A stretch of DNA of 64,000 nt from Paenibacillus timonensis (GCF_009725205.1 NZ_WNZY01000004.1:248001-312000); one strand, 5' to 3'; counted from the stretch's first letter, positions 24,470 through 34,033 are shown. Notes: generated from the sequence alone by a model not told the origin. A program made the numbers and translations.

Positions 24470-24503
24470 AACCGTCCGCGGCAGGAGCCCTGCGCAGACG
24501 GTT
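24470..24503 (-). terminator. Terminator of the lipoprotein gene
   Basis: AACCGTC/GACGGTT arms with inner GC pairing, followed on the minus strand by TTTTTATG. It lies about 40 bases after the stop codon. Confidence 0.75.
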
Positions 24504-24540
24504 AGATTTAGGATGTGCTCTCAAAAATTTGCTATTGGGA

Positions 24541-25467
24541 TCAATCCGTTGCTACCGTTGTGTTGATCGATGCAAACGCGAGTGGGCCAAAACCTTCCGA
24601 AGCCTCGCCGTGAGGCATATTGACCAGGAAGGCAAATCCCTGCCCGTCGATGTTCTTGACGATGTATTCCTGGGTCACGTCATCGCCCCGGGCGATCAGG
24701 AACAGCTCTGCATCTCGCATCGTTACGTAAACTTGGTCGCCGGACATCTGCTCAACTTTACCGATCTTAGACAACTCATTCTTTGTCGTCTTAGCCAGCT
24801 CCTCGACATCATAACCGGAAGGCAACTTAGTGATCACGACATGATATGCCGAGTCATAATTCATCATTAACTTGTTGGTTTTAGCATCAAAAGAGAAGAT
24901 GTCGAACATATAGAATGCGTACCCGTCACCCTTCGCCAAAGTGGCGGTTCGCGTCTCCTTCGTCCCTTCCAGCTCGACCTCAAGCGATTTTTCAGCCGGC
25001 AACTCCACCGATGAACCGGAGCTCGTCGTTCCTTTAGCGGGAGCCACCTCCAGCTTCGTCAACACCAACTGTTTCAGCGTAGCATCGCCCTCTACTGCCC
25101 GTTCCACGTATTCAATAGAGACGGACGTCCCTTGCTCCAAGTTTTGCGCCATCGCGCTTAAGGTTTCATCCAATTGAAAAGCGGTTGGCGTCCCCTCCAG
25201 CTCAATCTCCGCCGAATGGTTGTCAATCAACCCGACGAATGTGCCATTCCCCTGCTTCGTTTCGCTTGCATCCTTATCCGGCGTATCGCTCGAAGGGTCC
25301 GTTTCGCCTCCGTTGTTGCCTGGCGCTGATGGATTCCCGTTCGCTTCACCGCCTGCATTTAGCCCAGGTTCAGAACCATTCCCGGTGCATGCTGTCAGCG
25401 ATATGGCCAACAGGATCATGCTCAACCAACCCGCCGTTCTTTTCCATTTATCGTTCTTCAAGCTCAT
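24541..25467 (-). CDS. Lipoprotein of unknown function
   Basis: Not recognised. A 308-residue product with a lipoprotein signal: basic K-W-K-R, hydrophobic run, lipobox L-T-A-C with Cys27. A Gly/Asn/Pro/Asp-rich spacer (about 30-75) follows. The rest is mixed alpha/beta: a segment G-T-F-V-G-L-I-D-N-H-S-A-E-I resembles small beta-barrel repeats of secreted Bacillales proteins, and the C-terminal half has Y-A-F-Y-M-F-D-I-F-S-F-D. The start is uncertain: the ATG at 25467 gives the cleanest signal peptide, but GGGGGTG upstream is better placed for a TTG nine bases earlier. Confidence 0.7.
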   Translation of the reverse strand: MSLKNDKWKRTAGWLSMILLAISLTACTGNGSEPGLNAGGEANGNPSAPGNNGGETDPSSDTPDKDASETKQGNGTFVGLIDNHSAEIELEGTPTAFQLDETLSAMAQNLEQGTSVSIEYVERAVEGDATLKQLVLTKLEVAPAKGTTSSGSSVELPAEKSLEVELEGTKETRTATLAKGDGYAFYMFDIFSFDAKTNKLMMNYDSAYHVVITKLPSGYDVEELAKTTKNELSKIGKVEQMSGDQVYVTMRDAELFLIARGDDVTQEYIVKNIDGQGFAFLVNMPHGEASEGFGPLAFASINTTVATD

Positions 25468-25573
25468 GTTTTGCAATATCAACACCCCCATATACACTGA
25501 CGTTCAATCTTCAAAAAAGTTGCCACTGTAGGGCATTTTTGCAGCTTCCACATACCGGCAAGGAGTGCATAAA

Positions 25574-25605
25574 AAGGCGAGGCCCCCTTAGGTGCCCCGC
25601 CTTTC
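25574..25605 (-). terminator. Terminator of bdbC
   Basis: An AAAGGCG-A-GGC stem pairs with GCC-C-CGCCTTT; on the minus strand TTTTTA follows. It lies about 25 bases after bdbC. Confidence 0.75.
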
Positions 25606-25628
25606 CTTATCCTTATCCTTATTCCACG

Positions 25629-26069
25629 TTACCGTTCCCCGGCTTCTTCTCTTATCCCCCGAGCCGCCAACAAGAACATCACGATCAATACGAAGGCGAC
25701 CAGCGCCATAAACGGAATCGTAATAAATCCGAGCCAGCCTTGACCCAGGTAATCCACGTTGCACGGCACGCCTATTTTGCAGGGAAGGAGCTTGGCAAGC
25801 CCGGGGATTTTTTGCTCACTATAGTGGTAGATGGAGATCAAGCCGCCGATGACGCTTAACGGAAGCACATATGGAATGATCTGGCGGTCGTTCTTGTACG
25901 CCGCGATGCCCAGTAAAATGACCTGTGGGTACATAAATATCCGCTGAAACCAGCACAATCGGCACGGCTCATAATGCAGCACTTCGCTCAAATACAAGCT
26001 GCCCGCCGTCGCGACCAGCGCGACCAACCAGGCGAGGTAGATGCCGTAGTTTCTCAGAAACCCCCGCAC
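25629..26069 (-). CDS. bdbC: BdbC/DsbB-like thiol-disulfide membrane oxidoreductase
   Basis: Passes electrons from the extracytoplasmic thiol oxidase BdbD to quinone. The 146 residues contain four membrane segments, the redox pair C-R-L-C (near 36-39) and a second pair P-C-K-I-G-V-P-C (near 97-103), as in DsbB/BdbC. The GTG start follows GGAGGG. bdbD lies upstream on the same strand, but 298 bases of dispersed repeat DNA separate them, so coupled transcription may be weakened. Confidence 0.92.
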   Translation of the reverse strand: MRGFLRNYGIYLAWLVALVATAGSLYLSEVLHYEPCRLCWFQRIFMYPQVILLGIAAYKNDRQIIPYVLPLSVIGGLISIYHYSEQKIPGLAKLLPCKIGVPCNVDYLGQGWLGFITIPFMALVAFVLIVMFLLAARGIREEAGER

Positions 26070-26094
26070 TCCCCATCCCTCCCTTTATAAGGTA

Positions 26095-26264
26095 GTTGAA
26101 CAAGTCATCTTTCGATCACGAAGCGGATTCGTAGAAGAACATTCGGCGGCGAATCTTGAATTCACCCGGGACTTCCGTTGCTCACGTACCCAAAACGTAC
26201 GCTCCGCTACTCTGTCCCTAACTTCATTCAACCTTCTTGGTGCTCTAAACCTGACTTTTTCAAC
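26095..26264. repeat. Dispersed MITE-like element, copy 1 (170 bp)
   Basis: The ends GTTGAACAAGTCATCTTT and the inverted GTTGAAAAAGTCAGGTTT match at 15 of 18 positions. The interior is the reverse complement of the element at 58475-58641: shared blocks include GAATTCAAGATTCG, CGTGAGCAACGGAAG, TAGGGAC-GAGTAGCG and GAAGGTTG-ATGAAG. It encodes no transposase. It fills the bdbC-bdbD gap. Confidence 0.75.
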
Positions 26265-26280
26265 CTTTATTGAAACGGTA

Positions 26281-26356
26281 GTTGAACAAGTCCTCTTTCG
26301 ATCACGAAGCAAAACCTTCGAAGCTAATTTGGCGTCGAATCTTGAATTCACCCGGG
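26281..26356. repeat. Dispersed MITE-like element, truncated copy
   Basis: The first 76 bases of the same element as 26095-26170, from GTTGAACAAG to GAATTCACCCGGG at the same spacing. It stops 11 bases before the bdbD stop codon and lies 16 bases after copy 1. The rest is missing. Confidence 0.7.
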
Positions 26357-26367
26357 CCCTTCGCCCA

Positions 26368-27084
26368 CTATTCCTCTGCAGACAATTCGTTATCGAGCGT
26401 CTTCTTCAGCGCCTCGTAATCGCCAAGATTGCCGGCGTATTCCACGCCATTAATGAAGAACGTCGGCGTACTGTTAACACCGAGCTTGTCCCCGCGGGAC
26501 AAATGCGCTTCGATCTCTTCTTGGTACGTTGCCTCCGCGATATCCTTCTGCAGCAGATCGTAATCGATCGGCAGCTCCAATTCCTTAGCCAGATTCACGA
26601 GAAACTCGGGGGAAGCCCAACCGCTGTTTTCCGCTCCTTGGCGTTCATAAATCGCATCGAAATAAGTCCAGAACGCTTCGTTGCTTTGATGATACACCGA
26701 TTGCGCGGCCAGAGCGGCCGTAAACGAATCGGAACCGATAAACGGCAGATTCATGAAATAAAAGGCGACTTTGCCTTGATCTATATAATCCTTCACCAAA
26801 TCCGGCTTAATCAGTTCATTCACATGTTTACACGACGGACATTGATAGTCCCCGAACTCCAGCACCTTCACCGGTGCGTCGGCTTGTCCCAGCACAGGAA
26901 GCGCGGCGTAATCAAATTCGGCCGCCTTGGGTTTCGGCTGAATGGTCAGCACAACGATAATCAGGACGAGAAGCAGTCCCACTGTCGAGAACCAAATCAG
27001 GCGTCTTCTCTTCATTTGCTGCTGCTGTTTTTGTTGTTCGGCTTTGCGCTTGGCCAAAGCGTTTGTTGTCGTTTTCGGCGGCAT
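26368..27084 (-). CDS. bdbD: BdbD/DsbA-like membrane-anchored thiol oxidase
   Basis: Introduces disulfides into exported proteins, re-oxidised by BdbC. The 238 residues have a Lys/Gln-rich cytoplasmic start, one membrane anchor (about 29-48) and a thioredoxin-type domain with active site C-P-S-C (Cys82, Cys85) and a cis-Pro loop in V-N-S-T-P-T-F-F. The ATG has GGGG about five bases upstream. It transcribes toward bdbC. Confidence 0.93.
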   Translation of the reverse strand: MPPKTTTNALAKRKAEQQKQQQQMKRRRLIWFSTVGLLLVLIIVVLTIQPKPKAAEFDYAALPVLGQADAPVKVLEFGDYQCPSCKHVNELIKPDLVKDYIDQGKVAFYFMNLPFIGSDSFTAALAAQSVYHQSNEAFWTYFDAIYERQGAENSGWASPEFLVNLAKELELPIDYDLLQKDIAEATYQEEIEAHLSRGDKLGVNSTPTFFINGVEYAGNLGDYEALKKTLDNELSAEE

Positions 27085-27192
27085 GCGACCCCTACTTTCC
27101 TATTAGATTAATAGATTCAAGATTCTTCTTATCCTGCAACCATTTTAGTTACATTAGCAGGATTCGTCAAGCTGGGGCTTCCACACGAAAAA

Positions 27193-27229
27193 GGCCGTCC
27201 CAAACGCCCCAAGGCGTCCGGAACAGCCC
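27193..27229 (-). terminator. Terminator of rplY
   Basis: An interrupted stem GGCC-GTCCC ... GGAAC-AGCCC around CGCC/GGCG, followed on the minus strand by TTTTT (27188-27192). It lies about 35 bases after the stop codon. Confidence 0.65.
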
Positions 27230-27261
27230 TTCATCCAAGATCCATCCGGCGATGCTGTCGA

Positions 27262-27903
27262 TTATTCCGCAGCAGCTTCGTCCGAGCCAACCGTGCCAGC
27301 CGGCTCCCCGTCGGCCGCGGCATCCAGGGCCAGATCCGTATCCGCCACCCGCGGAAGCACGATCGATGCCAGCAGTTCCTCCGGCTGAGCGTGCATCGTC
27401 ACCCCTGCCGGCATCTTAACGTCTCCGGCCATCAGCTTGTCCCCCGCGTCCAGCGAGGTAATGTCTATGTCCAGGGATGCCGGCAAAACATCCGGTAAGC
27501 CCTCCACTTCCAACTCCGTTGCCTGAATCTGCAGAACGCCGCCAACCTGGGTTCCTGCAGCCGTACCGGTATAGTGCAGCGGGATTTTAACGCGGATCGG
27601 TTTATTTTTGGAGACTTGCTGAAAATCGACGTGCAGGATCTTCCCTTGCTGCTGTTGAACTTCTTTAATCAGCGCCGGAATCGTTTGACCCCCTTCGACC
27701 TTCAGGTCAAAAAATTCCGATCTTCCCGTACGCACGACCTTCACAAGCTCCTTCACATCCACATGAACCGCGAGGTTCCCGGACTCCGCTCCGTATACGA
27801 CCGCAGGAACGCGTCCCTGTTGTCTCAGCTGTCGCAGCGTGGAACGGTGGAATTCCGTTCTTGGCGTGGCGTTCAGTTGAAACGAGTGATGGTTCGTACT
27901 CAT
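27262..27903 (-). CDS. rplY: Ribosomal protein L25 / general stress protein Ctc
   Basis: Binds 5S rRNA in the large ribosomal subunit. The 213-residue product is the long TL5/Ctc form: an N-terminal L25 beta-barrel (about 1-95, with R-Q-Q-G-R-V-P-A-V-V-Y-G) and a C-terminal domain (about 100-190), with an acidic Ala-rich tail. The start at 27903 has AAGGAGG ten bases upstream; the longer frame is unsupported. Divergent from ppk. Confidence 0.93.
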   Translation of the reverse strand: MSTNHHSFQLNATPRTEFHRSTLRQLRQQGRVPAVVYGAESGNLAVHVDVKELVKVVRTGRSEFFDLKVEGGQTIPALIKEVQQQQGKILHVDFQQVSKNKPIRVKIPLHYTGTAAGTQVGGVLQIQATELEVEGLPDVLPASLDIDITSLDAGDKLMAGDVKMPAGVTMHAQPEELLASIVLPRVADTDLALDAAADGEPAGTVGSDEAAAE

Positions 27904-28021
27904 CTTGCAACAACCTCCTTGAAATTGTGCCGGTTTTGGCGATTGGCTAAAGACGCCATACCCGTATATTACCCATTTTTGCCGCCAACCTAACCAGAAA
28001 AAGCCCATTTCCCGAAATGTC

Positions 28022-28057
28022 TTTACATAGAGTTATAATTTTTACATAGATTTTACA
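28022..28057. promoter_or_regulatory. PhoP-box-like direct repeats upstream of ppk
   Basis: Four half-sites fit TT(A/T)A(C/T)A: TTTACA at 28022, TTATAA at 28033, TTTACA at 28041 and TTTACA at 28052. They form two pairs with the 11-base periodicity of Bacillus PhoP boxes. A TAAAAT -10 candidate lies at 28089-28094. Phosphate-starvation control is inferred. Confidence 0.4.
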
Positions 28058-28138
28058 AAAGCATGCATTTCAAAGCCTCGCAACATAGTAAAATAGAAAA
28101 ATAAATAGAAAGATAAAATAGGCGGAGGTCTGACATCC

Positions 28139-30247
28139 ATGGCGGATATGGTTATGAAAAAACAAGGACCGCGATATTTGAACCGCGATCTCAGCTGGGT
28201 GGAATTTAATCGCCGTGTGCTGCAGGAAGCCAAGGATTCCGGCACGCCTTTGCTGGAGAGAGCCAAATTCCTGTCCATCGTCTCAAGCAATTTGGACGAA
28301 TTCATGAGCGTACGCGTCGCCGGCATCCAGGATCAAATCCGTGCCGGTTATACCAAGAAGGATTTCACCGGCTACACTCCGGCCGGATTATACCGAAGAT
28401 TAATTCTCCGAATTTCGGCCATGATCGCCGAACAATACCGGACTTACCGGGAGCTCTCGAGACTGCTCGCCAAGGAGGGCATCCAGTTTCTGAAATACGA
28501 CGAGCTGAACGGCGCACAGCGCAAATCGATGGAGACCTACTATCATGACATCGTCTTCCCGGTGCTGACGCCCATGGCCGTAGACCAAAGTCGTCCGTTT
28601 CCCCTCGTGCATACCGGGTTCGTATACTTGGCAGTCGTGTTGGAACGGAACGGCGCAGTGCAAACGGAAGAAGAGAAGGAATCCTATTTCGCGATCGTGC
28701 AAATCCCATCGAACCTATCCCGGATCATCCCGTTGCCGCATCATTCCAACAGCAAGAAACAGTCTTTTATCCTGATTGAGGAACTGATCCGTCATAATAT
28801 ACAAACGTTGTTCAGCGGATATACGCCGCTTGCCGTCGATGAGTTCCGGCTGACGCGCAACGCCGACCTGGCTTTCGACGAAGAAGGCGCCGAGGATTTG
28901 CTGGAGGAGATAGAGAAAGAACTGCGTAAGCGGCGTTGGGGAGCGCCGGTCCGCCTGGAAATACAAAGGGGCATCCACCCTTACGCGCTCGAGGTGCTCA
29001 AAGAAGAATTTGAAATTACCGACGCGGTCTTCGAAATCGAAGGTCCCCTTGATCTCGGTTTTCTCGGCCGGCTCCCGGGCGCGGTCAAAGGGTATTCCCG
29101 GCTGCGCTTCCCGCAAGTAGATCCCGTGTATCCGCGGGAATTCGATGAGAATGACGATTTTTTCGAGGTATTGAAACAGAAGGATGTACTGGTATATCAC
29201 CCGTACGAGAGCTTCGACGCGGTGACCGATTTCATCGATCAAGCCGCGGAAGATCCGGCGGTCATGGCGATCAAGATGACGTTATACCGTGTCAGCGGCA
29301 ACTCTCCGCTGATCCGAGCACTAGCGCAGGCCGCGGAATCAGGCAAACAGGTTACGGTTGTCGTTGAGCTAAAAGCCCGGTTTGACGAGGAGCGGAACAT
29401 CGCTTGGGCGCGGACGCTGGAAAAAGCCGGCTGCCACGTCGTCTACGGCCTAATTGGGCTAAAAACCCATGCCAAGATCCTGCTTGTCGTTCGCCAGGAA
29501 GGTCGCGACTTGAAGCGTTATGTCCATGTGGGCACCGGCAACTACAACGACATCACCGCCCGGCTTTACACCGATATCGGATTGTTTACGACCGATTCTG
29601 CAATCGGCGAGGATGCCTCCCAGTTGTTTAATCTCATTACGGGCTACTCGGAAGCCGAGCAATGGCAGGCGTTGACGGTTGCGCCAACCGTCATGAAGGA
29701 CAAGCTGTTCGAGCTGATCCAGCGGGAAGCCGAGCATGCCGCCGCTGGCCGCCCGGCGCGGATTATCGCCAAGATGAACTCCTTATCCAACCAGGAGATG
29801 ATCGACGAATTATACGAGGCCTCCGAAGCGGGCGTTCACATCGATCTGATCGTTCGCGGCGTCTGCTGTTTGCGCCCCGGTGTTGAAGGCTTAAGCGAAC
29901 GAATCACGGTGCGCAGCATCGTCGACCGCTTCCTGGAGCATTCCCGCATCTATTATTTTGAGAACGGCGGGAACCCCGAGGTCTGGTTGTCCAGCGCCGA
30001 TTGGATGACGCGCAACCTGACACGCCGACTGGAGCTGATGTGTCCTGTCATCAAACCACAAACCCGGGAGACGCTGGTGAGCATTCTTATGCTGTCGCTG
30101 GCCGATAATGTGAAAGCAAAACGCCTGGTGCCAAACGGTAAATACGAACCCATCCTCGGCGGTTCTCAGGCAGTTCCCTGCCGGAGCCAATTCGCCGCCC
30201 GAGAGATCAGTGCGTGGAAATTGCACGAATCTCCCACTCTAATCTAA
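28139..30247 (+). CDS. ppk: Polyphosphate kinase 1
   Basis: Makes long-chain polyphosphate from ATP reversibly. The 702-residue protein has the PPK1 order: N domain (N-R-D-L-S-W-V-E-F-N), head domain, then two PLD-like catalytic domains. G-L-K-T-H-A-K holds the phosphorylated His and V-H-V-G-T-G-N-Y-N-D follows. The ATG has GGAGG ten bases upstream. Its last 41 bases overlap the convergent ppx gene. Polyphosphate synthesis and hydrolysis genes are thus side by side, with possible PhoP control upstream. Confidence 0.95.
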   Translation: MADMVMKKQGPRYLNRDLSWVEFNRRVLQEAKDSGTPLLERAKFLSIVSSNLDEFMSVRVAGIQDQIRAGYTKKDFTGYTPAGLYRRLILRISAMIAEQYRTYRELSRLLAKEGIQFLKYDELNGAQRKSMETYYHDIVFPVLTPMAVDQSRPFPLVHTGFVYLAVVLERNGAVQTEEEKESYFAIVQIPSNLSRIIPLPHHSNSKKQSFILIEELIRHNIQTLFSGYTPLAVDEFRLTRNADLAFDEEGAEDLLEEIEKELRKRRWGAPVRLEIQRGIHPYALEVLKEEFEITDAVFEIEGPLDLGFLGRLPGAVKGYSRLRFPQVDPVYPREFDENDDFFEVLKQKDVLVYHPYESFDAVTDFIDQAAEDPAVMAIKMTLYRVSGNSPLIRALAQAAESGKQVTVVVELKARFDEERNIAWARTLEKAGCHVVYGLIGLKTHAKILLVVRQEGRDLKRYVHVGTGNYNDITARLYTDIGLFTTDSAIGEDASQLFNLITGYSEAEQWQALTVAPTVMKDKLFELIQREAEHAAAGRPARIIAKMNSLSNQEMIDELYEASEAGVHIDLIVRGVCCLRPGVEGLSERITVRSIVDRFLEHSRIYYFENGGNPEVWLSSADWMTRNLTRRLELMCPVIKPQTRETLVSILMLSLADNVKAKRLVPNGKYEPILGGSQAVPCRSQFAAREISAWKLHESPTLI

Positions 30248-31745
30248 GGTCCCACGCTTTCTTGAAGCTCTTGGCCGCAGCCTCGAGCTGCCTGATTTCC
30301 AGGTAAGCTTGGCTGCGGCACGTCAGCTTCAATAACACCGCCTCCTCTTCCCAAACCGTCGCTACTTCCTCTACCGTCTGCGTCTCACTGGCGTCGAGGG
30401 CGATGGCTACCTCCAACAAGGCTCCGAGTTTCTGAATCAACTCATCATCCTTTTCCTGCAGCAGATCACCATACTCCTCGAAACCTGTTTTCTTCCCGTG
30501 ATTCGCCGGATAATCCGCGATCAGGCTGCACAGTACGGCTTCCCGATGGGTCAAAGCTCCCAGCGGCGCTTGCAACAGCCAATATAACGTATGCTTGTCG
30601 TATTGGTGGTAACGGATCGAGCCCCCGATTTTATACAACATAGCTGCCGTTTGAATCAGCTTGATCGGGCCTCTGTCATTCAACTCCTTCTCCAGTAACT
30701 GATACAACTGCTCGGCGTACCGACGAACCTGACGATAATGAGCAATGGGGGACAGCGCATGAAAGGCGAGTAGCGTACCGGTTTGCCATTCCAGCACTTC
30801 TTGAGCGGCAGGCACACCTAGACCCAACGTATCCTGCAGCAATCCTTCGCGCAGCCCCGAGCCGCTGACCAGGCAATGCGCCGCTCCAATGCGATCGAAG
30901 ACCGCCTTCAAAATGATTGTCCCCGGTACAATGATGTCGGCACGGGACTTGGACAACCCGTCGATTCGTTTGCGTTTATCCAGCGGCAACTCAGGCAGAG
31001 TTTCCGCATAATGACGGAGACTCTCCGGCTCCAGCAGATAGTGATGGGCCAAACGGAGCGGGTACTTGCGGCGCCGTTGATCCAGCTTGCCCAACGTCCG
31101 AATCGTTCCCCCCAGCCCGATAAGCGGAAATCCCGGATGGGGCCCGATCCAAGGCAAACCGTCCAGCATCCTTTCAACTTCCGCCTGAAGATCGGCGATC
31201 TGCTCGGGCGGCCAGGGCTCCTCCGACACTCCAAATCTCACTTGGGCGTTGACCGCGCCGATCGGTAAAGAAACGCTCTCTACCAGCCTTCGGCCACGAA
31301 ACAAAGTGATTTCCGTGCTTCCGCCCCCAATATCAATAATGAATCCGTCCTCGGTCGCCATTCCGCCGGCCACAGCGATAAATCCGAAATAAGCTTCCTG
31401 TTCGCCGGATAGGATTTCTACCGGCAGACCGGTTTCTTGCTCCAGGAGCTTGCCGATTTCCTGTGCATTTGCCGCGTTCCGGATGGCCGCCGTTGCCGCC
31501 ACCCGGATGGCATGACAGCCATATGCTCTGCACACCTCATGAAATTGGCGCAGGATCGGAACGATCGAATGGATTTCCTTTGTTGCCATGGCCCCATTCG
31601 CATTCATTTTTTCACTTAACCGGGCGGATTCCTTCAATTCGTTAATCAAACGGTAGTACCCTTGCGGGGCCGTTTCATAGATGGCCAAACGAATGGAGTT
31701 TGACCCAATGTCGATGATTCCAACGTTCTCATGGTTATTTGGCAT
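30207..31745 (-). CDS. ppx: Exopolyphosphatase / GppA-type phosphatase with HD domain
   Basis: Degrades polyphosphate from its ends or hydrolyses pppGpp. The 512 residues contain the ASKHA-type Ppx/GppA domain (D-I-G-S-N-S-I-R-L near 12, D-I-G-G-G-S-T-E near 145, G-L-G-G-T-I-R-T near 215) and a C-terminal HD-like helical domain (about 310-480), as in long Ppx forms. The ATG has GGGAG upstream. The 3' end overlaps ppk by 41 bases tail to tail. No terminator is visible on either side, so antisense read-through is likely. Confidence 0.93.
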   Translation of the reverse strand: MPNNHENVGIIDIGSNSIRLAIYETAPQGYYRLINELKESARLSEKMNANGAMATKEIHSIVPILRQFHEVCRAYGCHAIRVAATAAIRNAANAQEIGKLLEQETGLPVEILSGEQEAYFGFIAVAGGMATEDGFIIDIGGGSTEITLFRGRRLVESVSLPIGAVNAQVRFGVSEEPWPPEQIADLQAEVERMLDGLPWIGPHPGFPLIGLGGTIRTLGKLDQRRRKYPLRLAHHYLLEPESLRHYAETLPELPLDKRKRIDGLSKSRADIIVPGTIILKAVFDRIGAAHCLVSGSGLREGLLQDTLGLGVPAAQEVLEWQTGTLLAFHALSPIAHYRQVRRYAEQLYQLLEKELNDRGPIKLIQTAAMLYKIGGSIRYHQYDKHTLYWLLQAPLGALTHREAVLCSLIADYPANHGKKTGFEEYGDLLQEKDDELIQKLGALLEVAIALDASETQTVEEVATVWEEEAVLLKLTCRSQAYLEIRQLEAAAKSFKKAWDLRLEWEIRAISTH

Positions 31746-31853
31746 ACGAACTTTAGCTCCCGTAATGTATAGAAATTGTGGTTCCTCGGCCTAACAGTTT
31801 TACCTCACTTTATCCCAAAATCGGGCAAAAATAAACCTTACACCTAAAAAAAA

Positions 31854-31876
31854 GCCAGCGCCCTGAAGGCGCCGGC
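31854..31876 (-). terminator. Terminator of ptsI
   Basis: GCC-A-GCGCC/GGCGC-C-GGC stem, followed on the minus strand by eight T residues. It lies 45 bases after ptsI. Confidence 0.85.
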
Positions 31877-31920
31877 CTATGAAGAAACCCGCATTTTCGG
31901 TTGGAAAAGATCTCGTATCG

Positions 31921-33633
31921 CTACTCGCCGATGGCGTGAACCAGTTCGACGACCTGTGCAGCGGTCTGCATTTGCAGCGCCTTGGCTGCCAGCTGTTCCA
32001 TATCCGCTTTAGACAACTTGGAAATCTGCGAACGAGCCGGTAGAATCGAAGTTGCGCTCATGCTAAATTCGTCCAGACCCAATCCCAGCAGCAACGGAAT
32101 CGCCGTTGCATCGCCGGCCATCTCGCCGCACATTCCAGCCCATTTGCCTTCCTTATGGGCGGCATCAATGACCATTTTGACCAGCCGCAAAATCGCTGGG
32201 TTATAAGGTTGGTACAAATAGGAAACGCGTTCGTTCATACGATCGGCCGCCATTGTATATTGAATAAGGTCGTTAGTTCCAATACTGAAGAAGTCCACTT
32301 CTTTGGCAAACTGATCGGCCAATACGGCCGTCGAAGGAATCTCCACCATAATGCCGAGCTGGATCTCATCGGATACCTGAACGCCTTCGGCTTTCAGCTT
32401 CTCCTTTTCTTCCATTAGCAACGCCTTGGCTGCTCGGAATTCATCCAGCGTTGCGATCATCGGGAACATGATTCGAAGCGATCCGTAGACGCTGGCCCGA
32501 AGCAAAGCGCGTAGCTGCGTGCGGAACAGGTCCTTCTGCTCCAGGCATAGACGGATGGCGCGGAAGCCCAGGAACGGGTTCATTTCTTTCGGCAGATTGA
32601 GATAAGGCAATTCCTTGTCTCCGCCGATATCCAATGTCCGTACGACGACCGGCTTGCCTTCCATCTTTTCCAGCACGGTCTTATAGGCATTGAATTGGAT
32701 CTCCTCCGAAGGCAACTCGGTGCGTCCCATGTACAGGAACTCTGTCCGATACAAGCCTACCCCTTCTCCGCCGTTCTCCATGACGCCGACAACGTCGTTA
32801 GGCGTGCCAATGTTAGCTGCAAGCTCCACGTGGACGCCGTCCTTCGACGACGTTTGGACCTCGCGCAGCTTCTTCCACTCTTCGATTTGCTTCAGGTGCT
32901 TATCGCGTTTTGCCATATATTCGTTCAGAACGTCCTCGGTCGGATTGATGATGACGCTGCCGTCCAATCCGTCGACGATCACCAGATCGCCGCCGTTCAC
33001 CTTGTCCAACACCTCTTTAGTGCCGACGACCGCAGGGATTTCCAGCGAGCGGGCCATAATCGCCGAGTGCGACGTGCGACCGCCGATATTCGTCGTAAAG
33101 CCCTTCACGTAATTGCGATTGAGCTGCGCCGTATCCGACGGCGTCAAATCCTCCGCAATCACGATCACTTCCTCGCTGATATCTGCCGGATTGACATAGC
33201 TCAAACCGAGCAAATGCGTGAGCACACGCTTGGTTACATCCCGCATATCCGCAGCGCGTTCCTTAAGGTAGGCGCTTTTCATATTTTCAAACATCGCAAT
33301 AAATTCGCTTGCTGTTTCATTTAACGCAAATGCTGCGCTAACCTTGTCAGATGCAATCTTATCGCGAACCGGGGTTAGCAGCTCGGGATCGTTCAGAATC
33401 AACAAATGAGATTCGAAAATCTCCGCTTTCTTCTCGCCAAGCTCTTGAAGCGTGCGCTCTTTGATCGCTTCAAGCTCCTGCTGAGATTTGGCCAAAGCAT
33501 CGTCCAGATGTGCCAGCTCCGCTGCGGAATCGGAAGCATCCCGCTGATGGATCGTATAATCGGGATGCTCCAATTTGAAGGCTTTGGCGATGGCCACGCC
33601 GGCCGAAGCGGCAATGCCATCAATCTTAAGCAT
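31921..33633 (-). CDS. ptsI: PTS enzyme I
   Basis: Transfers phosphate from phosphoenolpyruvate to HPr. The 570-residue protein has the phospho-His in [12 protein letters not shown] (His near 188), the PEP-binding T-L-D-I-G-G-D-K and the C-terminal signature G-T-N-D-L-I-Q-Y and G-M-C-G-E-M-A-G-D. The ATG lies behind GGGGG and overlaps ptsH by 8 bases, so the pair is translationally coupled. Confidence 0.97.
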   Translation of the reverse strand: MLKIDGIAASAGVAIAKAFKLEHPDYTIHQRDASDSAAELAHLDDALAKSQQELEAIKERTLQELGEKKAEIFESHLLILNDPELLTPVRDKIASDKVSAAFALNETASEFIAMFENMKSAYLKERAADMRDVTKRVLTHLLGLSYVNPADISEEVIVIAEDLTPSDTAQLNRNYVKGFTTNIGGRTSHSAIMARSLEIPAVVGTKEVLDKVNGGDLVIVDGLDGSVIINPTEDVLNEYMAKRDKHLKQIEEWKKLREVQTSSKDGVHVELAANIGTPNDVVGVMENGGEGVGLYRTEFLYMGRTELPSEEIQFNAYKTVLEKMEGKPVVVRTLDIGGDKELPYLNLPKEMNPFLGFRAIRLCLEQKDLFRTQLRALLRASVYGSLRIMFPMIATLDEFRAAKALLMEEKEKLKAEGVQVSDEIQLGIMVEIPSTAVLADQFAKEVDFFSIGTNDLIQYTMAADRMNERVSYLYQPYNPAILRLVKMVIDAAHKEGKWAGMCGEMAGDATAIPLLLGLGLDEFSMSATSILPARSQISKLSKADMEQLAAKALQMQTAAQVVELVHAIGE

Positions 33634-33901
33634 TCACTTCCCCCAGCCCTTCGTTAACCATCACTTCAGTGAGCGCTTGAAGTGCTTCTGCGGCCTCTTC
33701 GCCTTCGACGATCAGCTTCAGCGAATCGCCTTGCTCCAGACCCAGGGACAGAACGCCAAGAATCGATTTCAACGTCACTTTCTTGCCGCCCGCTTCAGCG
33801 AAGGATTCGGCTCCCTTGAATTTGTTTGCTGTATTGACCAGGGCCGTTGCCGGGCGTGCATGAATTCCATCTTCATCCGTAATTTTAAACATTTTTTCCA
33901 T
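33626..33901 (-). CDS. ptsH: Phosphocarrier protein HPr
   Basis: The small phosphocarrier of the PTS and, through Ser46, the CcpA co-repressor. It has 91 residues, with the phospho-His in G-I-H-A-R-P-A-T (His14) and the regulatory serine in L-K-S-I-L-G-V (Ser46). The start at 33901 is fixed by GAGAGG seven bases upstream; the longer open frame is spurious. Intact Ser46 agrees with the cre-like site found before the mannan operon. Confidence 0.97.
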   Translation of the reverse strand: MEKMFKITDEDGIHARPATALVNTANKFKGAESFAEAGGKKVTLKSILGVLSLGLEQGDSLKLIVEGEEAAEALQALTEVMVNEGLGEVNA

Positions 33902-33967
33902 GATTGATCCTCTCGCTTTCTGATTTATGAATTTTTGAGAATAGATATAAGATACGCTCCCTATCAC

Positions 33968-33997
33968 ATTGTAAGGGATCGCGATAACCAAAGCCAA
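33968..33997 (-). promoter_or_regulatory. Internal promoter candidate for ptsHI
   Basis: TTGGCT (33992-33997), an 18-base spacer, then TACAAT (33968-33973) on the minus strand. It lies between the ptsG terminator and ptsH, where Bacillus also has separate ptsHI expression. Confidence 0.4.
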
Positions 33998-34000
33998 ATG

Positions 34001-34023
34001 CCCGCCGCCGACTCAGCGGCGGG
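34001..34023 (-). terminator. Hairpin between ptsG and ptsH
   Basis: CCCGCCG/CGGCGGG stem with a 9-base loop, 10 bases after the ptsG stop. The T content after it is modest (CATTTGG), so termination is probably partial, letting some transcripts continue into ptsHI. Confidence 0.5.
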
Positions 34024-34033
34024 TTCTGATGAT

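Noticed and set aside
26085..26351. An 88-residue minus-strand gene between bdbC and bdbD
   Set aside because: Lies entirely in the dispersed repeat DNA and reads through both copies; its two similar ends are the repeat, not a protein duplication.
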